Below, in pieces: positions 1 to 6,576 of a stretch of DNA of 7,010 nt; position 1 is the first letter of the stretch, and every line of letters starts with the position of its first letter. Source of the DNA: UBA6136 sp044378425 (lineage in GTDB: Bacteria > Pseudomonadota > Gammaproteobacteria > Methylococcales > Methylococcaceae); contig JBILXN010000131.1 of NCBI GenBank assembly GCA_044378425.1, positions 1 to 7,010 of the forward strand, written 5' to 3'. Both the position numbers and the translations under genes were made by a program. The notes beneath the pieces are model-generated. The model was given only the letters and a program-made list of their open reading frames with translations, did no database searches and had not been told where the DNA came from.

Positions 1-2008
1 GATAATGTTTGTGACTATGCCCTGCCACTCCACCTATAGAACAAATTACACCTGCATGCTGGATTGTGTCATTCGAATATAAGAGCTTTGCACCGACACA
101 CCCGATATCAGGCCTAATAGCATGTGAGACCATCTCATCCAGCCACATCTCGGATATAACTTCAATATCATTGTTGACTAAAGCCACTAATTCACTTTTT
201 GTAGATGATACGCCGTAGTTATTGATGGCAGAGAAGTTGAAGGGTCCGGGATATGATAATACCTGAACGCGTGGATTATTCGATATCGAACGATAGTAAT
301 CAAAGGTTTCTTCTTCGATGCTAGCGTTATCCAGTATCACGATTTCATAGTTCTTGTAGGTTGTTTTCTCTAGAATACTGCTGACGCATGACTCAAGAAG
401 ATAGCGCTTATCTTTAGTTGGTATGAGTATGGTAACCTTCGGCTGACTTGCCGGTATGGGCCAAGTGATCTTGAAGGTATTATCAACTTTTCCTATTTCG
501 ACAGACACACCATCAATAGTCCCTGAAGTAAAAAAATCCTGCAATGCATTGATACTTGCACTTGAAGTATAGGACTTCGCATCAGAGGCAGAGGCGGTGG
601 AGCCAGGTGAAACCCTCCAATGGTATAATATGCGTGGTATATGGTAGATTTGGCTTTCAAGTGAATGCCTGGAACATCTTAGAAGTAGATCATGATCCTG
701 ACTGCCTTCATATCCTTTACGGAATCCACCTATTTTACGAATGATATCAGAGCGGTATACACCTAGATGTGAAATATAGTTTTGAGAAAAAAGAAGATCA
801 GGGTTCCAGTCGCTTTTGAAATGCGGTTCAAACCTGTGTTTTAGGTCATAAATCTTATCTTCATCGGTGTATATGATATTAAGATGCCTCTGATCCTGAA
901 GCGCATCAACAACATAAAGGAGTGCATTTATTGATAGAACATCATCGTGATCCAAGAGCGCTATAAACTCACCAGTAGCCATCGCGAGTGCGGAGTTTGA
1001 TGCCTCTGAAATGTGTCCATTCTTGTTACGATAGCATACCTTGATCCGACTATCTCTTGATGAGTAATGCCTAAGCAGTTCCTTCGTTTCCTGATTGGGT
1101 GAAGCATCGTCAGCCAAACAAAGCTCCCAGTTCAAGTAAGTTTGCTGCAAAACCGATTCTATGCATTCCTTCAAGTATATTACCGGGGTATTGTAAACAG
1201 GAACCAGAATGGATATCTTGGGCTTGTAATCGAAACCCGCTGACCTTGCGAATAGTTCTCTTGCTTCAATATTGTGTTGATATTCGATTGTTTTTATCCA
1301 TTCAGCATAAGATACTTCTTTATGACTAGTGCGGAACGAGGATTCGTAATTTTCTAAAAGCGACTCGGGGTCGGTTAGCGCAGCCAAATTATTTTGGGGC
1401 ATCTTAACGTCTTCATGATATGGCTTCTTCAATGCCGATTCCATTTTTGAAAATGCATCCTGCTGAGTGATCCTCTGGAGACTGAATGAGGCTACACAAA
1501 ATCTCCCGGACTGCTCTATTGGGTCGAATCTTATACGCAAGGCATCTTGTTTCAGAGAAAACACTCTGCTAACGCGAATGCCTGATTTGAATGGAATCTG
1601 AATCGAATCACGCTCGTTGTAATCACCGCCAACATCAAAGTACAACCGTGAAATGTGAGGTTCACTGGCATGAACGACGATAACAAACGTCAGTTCATGC
1701 CAACCTTCAACACAGTCCTCATAAAAGACTGGATACCAAGGATCCTCATTGACCGCTAAATCATAACCATAACGATCTATAGTTGATGTAATATTATTTG
1801 GGTCGCCAAAAGATTGGCCCTCAATGGGGAAAACCAGCTTATTCGTTGTTATTCTTTTTATGGTTATGTCAGTATTTGATGCAGCTAACCCCAGTATATC
1901 TCCATCTTCATGTTGAAGCCGTTGATAGCCTTCTAAAGCTTCTAGGTATCTTCCATTTCGTGCTGCTTCATTCGCTTTCTTAAAGCTTGTTGTTTCGTTC
2001 TTAAGCAT
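1..2008 (-). CDS. Tandem-domain family 2 glycosyltransferase, partial (3' end beyond left edge)
   Basis: The minus strand is open from ATG at 2008 to the window edge (669 full codons, no stop). An in-frame TAA lies a short way upstream and this is the first ATG after it; no clear Shine-Dalgarno is seen. Residues about 9-33 resemble one TPR-like helix pair. Residues about 103-180 look like the beta-sandwich often found ahead of such enzymes (YFDVGGDYNE, LRIRFDP). The first GT-A domain starts near 264 (KISILVPVYNTP), with ADDAS at 299 and the metal/nucleotide-sugar motif DHDD at 353-356. A second GT2 domain starts near 524 (KVTILIPTKDK), with LDNAS near 560, NND at 612-614, then the family signature QHAGV and GGVAGHSHKHY at the edge. 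Known relatives (RfbC-like) transfer sugars onto lipid-linked O-antigen or other surface glycans in the cytoplasm. Donor and acceptor cannot be read from sequence. The gene is A+T-rich compared with mutL, as is common for transferred polysaccharide loci. Confidence 0.9.
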   Translation of the reverse strand, partial: MLKNETTSFKKANEAARNGRYLEALEGYQRLQHEDGDILGLAASNTDITIKRITTNKLVFPIEGQSFGDPNNITSTIDRYGYDLAVNEDPWYPVFYEDCVEGWHELTFVIVVHASEPHISRLYFDVGGDYNERDSIQIPFKSGIRVSRVFSLKQDALRIRFDPIEQSGRFCVASFSLQRITQQDAFSKMESALKKPYHEDVKMPQNNLAALTDPESLLENYESSFRTSHKEVSYAEWIKTIEYQHNIEARELFARSAGFDYKPKISILVPVYNTPVIYLKECIESVLQQTYLNWELCLADDASPNQETKELLRHYSSRDSRIKVCYRNKNGHISEASNSALAMATGEFIALLDHDDVLSINALLYVVDALQDQRHLNIIYTDEDKIYDLKHRFEPHFKSDWNPDLLFSQNYISHLGVYRSDIIRKIGGFRKGYEGSQDHDLLLRCSRHSLESQIYHIPRILYHWRVSPGSTASASDAKSYTSSASINALQDFFTSGTIDGVSVEIGKVDNTFKITWPIPASQPKVTILIPTKDKRYLLESCVSSILEKTTYKNYEIVILDNASIEEETFDYYRSISNNPRVQVLSYPGPFNFSAINNYGVSSTKSELVALVNNDIEVISEMWLDEMVSHAIRPDIGCVGAKLLYSNDTIQHAGVICSIGGVAGHSHKHY

Positions 2009-2051
2009 GATGAAAACTAATAAGATTGAAATTTATGAAACAAGGCTATTC

Positions 2052-2074
2052 AACGTGTGACATTGGTTCACGTT
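2052..2074. promoter_or_regulatory. Inverted repeat upstream of the glycosyltransferase gene
   Basis: AACGTG and CACGTT form perfect 6-base arms around an 11-base spacer, about 45 bases upstream of the glycosyltransferase ATG. The place and the symmetry fit an operator for a dimeric regulator. The inner TGTGA...TTCAC also resembles a CRP half-site pair, but its spacing is one base too long for the CRP consensus. No convincing -35/-10 pair was found nearby, so the role is inference. Confidence 0.3.
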
Positions 2075-2219
2075 AACCGAAAGTGTGTAGCCTAATAACG
2101 CTTACCATGTTTCTGGTGCCGGGTCACATCGGTATTTGTTACCTGCGCTGCGCAGGCTTCCAGTCGGAAGGTGTCGCGTTCCGATTGATCATCTGCCCGC
2201 ATCTTCCATTCGGTGCTCA

Positions 2220-2455
2220 AAGGTCCAGATTAAGTCGCTTCAAGACCAGAACTCGAACCAGGGTCCCGGTCGGAAACAGGGGGGGGGTGCGCTCTTGGGA
2301 CTGGATGTTCGGGGAGTCACTCGAGCGATCACTGGCAGGGCCTTGAAGTCAACGCGTGCCCCAACCTGGGCCAGAGGATCCCCCGGGTGATTGTTCTGCT
2401 CGGCCCGTTGATGCGGTACGAACAGGTCAGCTTCGATAGCGCTTCGCATCTTCAT
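2220..2455 (-). pseudogene. Decayed IS5-family transposase, N-terminal fragment with frameshift
   Basis: From ATG at 2455 the minus strand reads MKMRSAIEADLF, then GDPLAQVGARVDFKAL and VTPRTSSPK. This matches the usual start of IS5-type transposases (GDPL..L...VDF..L....PR...). At a run of nine G on the plus strand (2279-2287, C on the coding strand) the family pattern jumps frame: the original frame degrades to a stop near 2240, while another frame continues PLFPTGTLVRVLVLKRLNLD, the expected PPFPTE..VRVLVLKRLYNLS block, and reaches TGA near 2220. Short stretches beyond that, such as EHRMEDAG in a third frame, may be further debris. The DDE catalytic core, which makes up most of such a protein, is absent, so the copy is dead. 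The family call rests on memory of the motif pattern; the fragment is short. Confidence 0.72.
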
Positions 2456-2512
2456 TTTATCTGTCCCCGTTTCGTTGGAGAGACCACGATTCTACCGGAT
2501 CAGACCAAAAGA

Positions 2513-2530
2513 CGGGGTTTTTCGAGGTGC
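2513..2530 (-). repeat. Possible left terminal inverted repeat of the IS5-type remnant
   Basis: Read on the minus strand this is GCACCTCGAAAAACCCCG, lying about 60-75 bases upstream of the transposase ATG, where the left end of such an element would be expected. Between the two lies an apparent leader that ends in GGGGACAGATAAA just before the ATG. No matching right-hand repeat is found near 2080-2220, in agreement with loss of the rest of the element. The exact outer end and any target duplication cannot be fixed from the window. Confidence 0.35.
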
Positions 2531-2675
2531 CGGGCTGTCCTATGGCGATTCGATCGACTCAGCCGGTGACCGCAGGCTCTGACTGGCAACGGTGTCCGGC
2601 ACCCCTAGCAAGTGCTGCGGCATTCAAGCGCGCGATCTGCGGCTGCGCTGCCCCGCCAGGTTTTAGGGGGGCCGG

Positions 2676-4526
2676 CTAACGGCCGCGCAGGAACAGACCG
2701 TTCAACTCGGTATGGCTCAGCGCGACCCAGGTCGGGCGGCCATGGTTGCATTGGCCGCTGCGTTCGGTGACTTCCAGTTCTCTGAGCAGCCCATTCATTT
2801 CCGGTATCGTTAGTTTCCGATGCGCGCGCACTGCGCCATGACACGCCATGGTGGCCAGAATCTCGTTGAGCCGTTCCTCGATCCGGCGGCTATGGCCGTG
2901 CTGGCTGATATCGGCCAGCACGTCGCGCAGCAGGGGTTCGGCGTTGCTTTGGCAGAGCAACACCGGCAGGGAACGCACCACCAACGTATCCGGACTGATC
3001 CGTCCGATATCGATCCCCAGTGCGGCCAGCGCCTCAGCTGACGCCTCCGCCAGTTCTGCCTCAGCCTCGCTGACTTTCACGCGCAGCGGCAACAATAACA
3101 GCTGGCTCGGGACCGGCCCCGACTGTTGTTGGCGCTTGAGTTTTTCATAGGTAATGCGCTCATGCGCTGCGTGTGCATCAACGATGATCAGGCCATTACT
3201 GCTTTCCGCCAGAATGAAGGCACCATGCAGGTGTGCCAGTGCATAGCCCAGCGGTGGGGTAACGCCTTCCGGTCCGTCCGTCGCCGGCACGTCGGTCGTG
3301 GGCGCTATCGCTGATTGAGTCGAAGCCGCCGCAGATGGGGCGTAGAGCCCTTCATAGGCTTTCATCAGTTCAGCCACATTCAACGGTAACTGAGGTTGCC
3401 GATAGCCTGTCACCGGTCCGGCCATGGATGACAAGGCTGCCGATGGGTGACTGTCTGCTGTTCTGTCTGATGCGGGCTGCGTCTCACCCATGATGGGGAT
3501 TTCGCTGACAGCCAGCGCCAGCCCTGCCTTGGCACCCCCTAAGGTTCTATGCAGCCCGCTGAACAGAAAATCGTGAACTGTCCGCGTTTCCCTGAAACGT
3601 ACCTCCATCTTGGTTGGATGGGCATTCACATCGACCAAACTCGGGTCGAGTTCAAGATAGAGCACATAAACCGGCTGCCGCCCGTGGTAGAGCACATCCT
3701 GATAGGCCTGACGAATCGCCACGTTGACCAGTTTGTCCCGCACCAGACGCCCATTGACATAGAAATACTGCATGTCGGCCTGACTGCGCGAATAGGTTGG
3801 CAAACCCACCCAGCCCGATAACCGCAACCCCGCAGCGTTAAATTCAACCGGCATACTCTGCTCAAGGAAGTCTTCACCCAGCAGGGCGCTCAGGCGGCCA
3901 TCAATGTCGGTCTGACGGATGGCTGGCCTGATATTCAGTACCGACCGTTGATTGTGGGTGAGGGCGAAGCCCACCGTAAAACGCGCAAGCGCCAGCCGCT
4001 TGATGAGCGTTTCGATATGCTGGAACTCCGTTTTCTCCGATCGCAGGAATTTCCGCCGCGCGGGTGTGTTGTAAAAGATATCCCTGACTTCGATCGTCGT
4101 GCCTTCAGGATGCGCAGCGGGCCGAGGGTCGAAGCCGGTTTCGCTGCCGTCGGCGGCCACCTGCCAGCCATGTTCCTCGCCCCTTGTTCTAGACGTGAGC
4201 AGCAAGCGCGAAATCGAGCTGATACTGGGCAAGGCTTCCCCCCTAAAACCCAGTGTCGCCACCCGTTCAAGATCGTCCAGGCTGCTGATCTTGCTGGTCG
4301 CATGCCTCGACAAAGCCAGGGGTAACTCATCCTTGGGTATGCCTGTCCCATCATCACGAATCCGCAAGAGCCGCAGGCCACCCTGCTCGACATCAACCTC
4401 CACTCGCGTGGCGTGGGCGTCCAACGCATTTTCCACCAGTTCCTTGACCGCCGAGGCAGGCCGCTCCACTACCTCACCGGCAGCGATCTGATTGATAAGT
4501 TGCGGTGGCAATGTGCGAATGGGCAT
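2676..4526 (-). CDS. mutL: DNA mismatch repair protein MutL
   Basis: MutL is an ATP-driven dimer that couples mismatch recognition by MutS to strand incision. This 616-residue protein is full length (E. coli MutL has 615). The N-terminal GHKL ATPase is intact: E29 and N33 in KELVENALDA, D58 and G60/G62 in RDDGTGI, and GFRGEAL at 93-99. NTPARRKFL and the transducer domain (VDVNAHPTKMEVRF) follow, then a low-conservation linker rich in P, A and T, then the C-terminal dimerisation domain. That domain carries DAHAAHERITYE (450-461), close to the DQHA(X)2E(X)4E endonuclease motif, plus ACHGAVRA (from 561) and CNHGRP (593-598). The start at 4526 gives MPIRTLPPQLINQIAAGEVV, which aligns with E. coli residue 1; ATG at 4535 and TTG at 4544 are in-frame alternatives, and none has a good Shine-Dalgarno. 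The usual neighbours amiB and miaA are missing. Confidence 0.97.
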   Translation of the reverse strand: MPIRTLPPQLINQIAAGEVVERPASAVKELVENALDAHATRVEVDVEQGGLRLLRIRDDGTGIPKDELPLALSRHATSKISSLDDLERVATLGFRGEALPSISSISRLLLTSRTRGEEHGWQVAADGSETGFDPRPAAHPEGTTIEVRDIFYNTPARRKFLRSEKTEFQHIETLIKRLALARFTVGFALTHNQRSVLNIRPAIRQTDIDGRLSALLGEDFLEQSMPVEFNAAGLRLSGWVGLPTYSRSQADMQYFYVNGRLVRDKLVNVAIRQAYQDVLYHGRQPVYVLYLELDPSLVDVNAHPTKMEVRFRETRTVHDFLFSGLHRTLGGAKAGLALAVSEIPIMGETQPASDRTADSHPSAALSSMAGPVTGYRQPQLPLNVAELMKAYEGLYAPSAAASTQSAIAPTTDVPATDGPEGVTPPLGYALAHLHGAFILAESSNGLIIVDAHAAHERITYEKLKRQQQSGPVPSQLLLLPLRVKVSEAEAELAEASAEALAALGIDIGRISPDTLVVRSLPVLLCQSNAEPLLRDVLADISQHGHSRRIEERLNEILATMACHGAVRAHRKLTIPEMNGLLRELEVTERSGQCNHGRPTWVALSHTELNGLFLRGR

Positions 4527-4602
4527 GGGGGGCATCAAAATCAACGTAAAGAGATCATTGTCGCCCAGGTGGCGCGTGGTTGAAAGTCACTGAAATGTAT
4601 GG

Positions 4603-4620
4603 CGATGCCAGCTGGCATCG
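4603..4620. promoter_or_regulatory. Perfect 18-bp palindrome upstream of mutL
   Basis: CGATGCCAGCTGGCATCG equals its own reverse complement, with no spacer. It lies about 75-95 bases upstream of the mutL start, in the expected promoter region. A loop-free palindrome of this length fits a protein dimer site better than an RNA hairpin. The regulator is unknown. Confidence 0.45.
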
Positions 4621-4798
4621 GGGCCGATTTTGTAGAAGCGGACAAGACATGAGGGCCGTGCTACAGCTAACGGCTTGATTCAAAGTGGGGATCTTATCCA
4701 GATCACAAGCAGGCGTATGTGTCATGCCTGAAGGCTGGCAACGCAGTAGGCTCGATTCATCACTAAAGTTGAGGGCAGAAAATCACCAGCAGAGTGAA

Positions 4799-4839
4799 AT
4801 GATATGAAAGACACATATCATGAAATTCATGTTTACATG
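4799..4839. promoter_or_regulatory. Three overlapping palindromes, operator-like cluster
   Basis: Three symmetric elements share bases in 41 nucleotides. ATGATATG and CATATCAT (4799-4806 and 4814-4821) are perfect 8-base arms around a 7-base spacer. CATGAAATTCATG (4819-4831) is symmetric around one base. CATGTTTACATG (4828-4839) has 5-base arms around TT. CATG recurs at each junction. The arrangement suggests cooperative binding by a dimeric regulator or a cruciform. It lies between divergent genes, more than 500 bases from the response regulator start, so its target is unclear. Confidence 0.4.
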
Positions 4840-4864
4840 CGCACTGGAAATAAACCTGATAGTG

Positions 4865-4881
4865 CAATATTAAGAATATTG
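4865..4881. promoter_or_regulatory. A+T-rich inverted repeat, 7-base arms
   Basis: CAATATT and AATATTG flank AAG, giving a perfect 17-base inverted repeat just after the palindrome cluster. It could be another operator half of the same region or a bendable A+T-rich site. In A+T-rich DNA such a short repeat could also arise by chance. Confidence 0.3.
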
Positions 4882-4892
4882 TTAATCAATAA

Positions 4893-4919
4893 CCCGTGAG
4901 GCAATGCCGTTGCCACGGG
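4893..4919 (+). terminator. GC-rich hairpin, weak terminator candidate
   Basis: CCCGTG(AG)GCAA pairs with TTGCCACGGG: ten base pairs with a two-base bulge and a five-base loop. It is followed on the plus strand by CTTAAATT, which is a poor U-tract, and on the minus strand by TTATTGATT. No gene ends just before it on either strand. It might end a small transcript from the gap or be a structured leader element. Confidence 0.25.
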
Positions 4920-5333
4920 CTTAAATTCACACGACTAACAATATGAATACAGCTTCCGATGGCGGCATCCATCAGTTCATGACTGCCCCACTAGTGGACG
5001 ATGGTTTTAAGAGAGGCTGATTTTATCTGATAAGTATTCACTGTTGATTCTGATGTTGAGACGACCAGTGGGTATCGATGGAGATCATATTATAAATCAT
5101 AAGGGTTGATAGAGTGGGTGTCAGTATCGGTAACCATGCCCAATATAACGGATAGGTGTGCTCTTATGTTATCTGGCAGTTAGTGTAAGGGGTTTTCTTA
5201 AACGCACTCTCACTGTAATTTATGAATAATATTGAATGGAAGGACAGGTCGCAATCATGACAGGTTGTTCCAGGTGAAAAGGGTCTGTAAAAGTGGTGTG
5301 CCGGTGTTCTTGATCATGCAGTATGTCGTGTAT

Positions 5334-5338
5334 GGAGG
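5334..5338 (+). promoter_or_regulatory. Shine-Dalgarno that sets the response regulator start
   Basis: GGAGG stands five bases before ATG at 5344. It decides between this ATG and the upstream in-frame ATGs at 5323 and 5332. Starting at 5344 also gives the usual short lead (MNKLRVLIVEDD) into the first receiver strand. Confidence 0.7.
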
Positions 5339-5343
5339 ATCTG

Positions 5344-6027
5344 ATGAATAAGTTACGAGTTCTGATCGTTGAGGATGATTGTGATCTGGCGGAGGAAATT
5401 GCTCAACCACTGAGTTCATGTGGCATGTCAGCGACCATTTGCCATTCAGCGAAGTCTATGGATTCATTTCTGTCCGAAAATAAGGCTGACGTTATGGTTC
5501 TGGATATAACGCTACCTGATGAAAGTGGTTTATCCATTGCTTCCAGGCTTTCGTGTCGGGAGGATATGCGTATCCTGATGTTGACGGCAAGAACCCATAC
5601 TCAGGACAGGATCGCCGGTTTCGATGCTGGAGGCGATATGTACATGACCAAGCCTGTTGATATCCGGGAACTGGTGTCTGCGGTGCAACGATTGGGCTGG
5701 CGTCTTCCTAATCGGCACGATGCTGCGTGGCGATTCTCTGCGACTCGATCAACATTAACCAATCCTAAAAACGTGACTGTTAAACTAACCTCTGTCGAGA
5801 GTGATATGGTGAGGTGTTTTGCAAATTCTCCGGGGGGTATCATTAACAGGGAGGAACTGATAGCGACGATCTGGGGATTCTATGATGAGGGTATCAATCA
5901 GCGGTTGCTTGTTAATATGAGCCGTTTTCGTTCAAAGTTGCGCGAAGTCAATAATGGTGAGGAAGTCATTCGTACCTGCTGGGGGGTTGGTTATCAGTTT
6001 ATGGATACCTTGCTTGTTAATTCATAG
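5344..6027 (+). CDS. OmpR/PhoB-family response regulator (receiver + winged helix)
   Basis: A 227-residue cytoplasmic transcription factor, normal length for the family. The receiver domain (about 4-118) has the acidic pair D11-D12 in VEDD, the phospho-acceptor D54 in VLDITLPDESG, the switch residue T81 in MLTAR and the conserved K103-P104 in MTKP. Around the lysine it reads AGGDMY in place of the common GADDY. After a short linker, the winged-helix DNA-binding domain (about 129-220) shows LTSVESDMV, NREELIATIWG, the recognition-helix segment NQRLLVNMSRFRSKLRE and the wing IRTCWGVGYQF. All phosphorylation residues are present, so activation by a histidine kinase is expected, but none is encoded next to it: the gene stands alone, about 0.8 kb from mutL and transcribed away from it. 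Its target genes cannot be told from the sequence. GGAGG at five bases supports this start. Confidence 0.93.
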   Translation: MNKLRVLIVEDDCDLAEEIAQPLSSCGMSATICHSAKSMDSFLSENKADVMVLDITLPDESGLSIASRLSCREDMRILMLTARTHTQDRIAGFDAGGDMYMTKPVDIRELVSAVQRLGWRLPNRHDAAWRFSATRSTLTNPKNVTVKLTSVESDMVRCFANSPGGIINREELIATIWGFYDEGINQRLLVNMSRFRSKLREVNNGEEVIRTCWGVGYQFMDTLLVNS

Positions 6028-6576
6028 CGCACTTAAGACGTTTATGTCGGCGATTTAGGGCGTTATTACAGTCAAGCGCTGTAGTTGATATATTGTACTG
6101 ATCAATGTGTACTGGTCGGCGGTCCATTACATCTGTCCTTACTCTCAAGGGTACACGAATGACCCAATATCTGAATTTATAGAGCCTTTGGTTGTTGCCT
6201 GAAAATGAAGAACAGTGGGCAGGTCAGCGTGGATGTGACACGGATTGAGCCGGTAGCAAACATCACATAGTCGGTGCCTTAACATTGCGGGACGTGAGCA
6301 GCAAGCACGGTCGTAAACGCGCTGTAGGACTCGAGCCGGAACTTTTTAAGAGAAATACCTGCGAACATTGATCGAGCACTAGAAGGAGTTGCGGGTATCC
6401 GCAGAACAGGGAAGATCGCCGGCGCCTACGGCCGTCACTCGGGTGTGCTCGTCGCCATCTGAGACCCTCCTGGCACAGATGGCGCGCGACAAAGTGCAGG
6501 CCCCTTTGGGCAATGCCTGTGGGTAATCAGTAAGGACCCTGCAATCTGTGGATGGCGATCCTCCATGGCTGGACGA
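6028..6576. other. Gene-free stretch after the response regulator
   Basis: No complete gene is supported here. The first part (to about 6290) is of mixed composition and has no clear terminator after the response regulator stop. The part from about 6290 to 6575 is richer in G+C and looks like decayed coding DNA. A 44-codon open stretch at 6328-6459 (plus strand) begins after TAG, ends at TGA, has no ATG, and reads in part NIDRALEGVAGIRRTGKIAG. It looks protein-like but matches no family I know. The minus strand of the same part also shows short open runs, so strand is uncertain. Confidence 0.5.
6453..6484. repeat. Inverted repeat with 9-base arms
   Basis: CGCCATCTG and CAGATGGCG are perfect arms around a 14-base spacer. 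No T-run follows on either strand, so it is not a standard intrinsic terminator. It lies in the decayed G+C-rich patch and may be the remnant of a mobile element end or a chance hairpin. Confidence 0.35.

Larger units (their letters stand above)
4527..5343. other. Long intergenic region between divergent mutL and the response regulator gene
   Basis: About 0.8 kb with no supportable gene on either strand. It must contain the promoters of both divergent genes, but I could not pick a convincing -35/-10 pair for either. It holds four perfect palindromes (4603-4620, 4799-4821, 4819-4831, 4828-4839), another at 4865-4881 and a GC-rich hairpin at 4893-4919. The part nearer the response regulator is A+T-rich and shows no clear symmetry. 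No tRNA-like cloverleaf or T-loop was seen. A small RNA ending at the 4893-4919 hairpin is possible but unsupported. Confidence 0.6.

Noticed and set aside
556..1983. Three plus-strand frames of 61-76 codons
   Set aside because: They are antisense to the glycosyltransferase, whose motifs and unbroken frame are on the minus strand.
2083..2390. Two plus-strand open frames of 84-87 codons
   Set aside because: They lie opposite the IS5-type transposase fragment, which shows family motifs on the minus strand; their own translations look random.
2605..2844. Minus-strand open frame of 79 codons spanning the mutL end
   Set aside because: Overlaps the conserved C-terminal end of mutL in another frame and has biased, arginine- and proline-rich translation typical of a shadow.
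2820..4491. Several open frames of 62-164 codons on both strands inside mutL
   Set aside because: mutL is conserved from end to end here; the others are shadow frames of G+C-rich coding DNA.
4660..4760. tRNA-like T-loop resemblance (CTTGATTCAAA, CTCGATTCATC)
   Set aside because: No acceptor stem, anticodon stem or D-arm can be paired around either site.
5530..5843. Minus-strand frames of 62 and 80 codons inside the response regulator gene
   Set aside because: The plus strand encodes a complete receiver and winged helix with all key residues; the antisense frames have no start signal or motif.
6094..6114. Direct repeat TGTACTG twice, 14 bases apart, after the response regulator
   Set aside because: Too short to separate from chance, and it lies downstream of the gene, where a regulator site is less expected.
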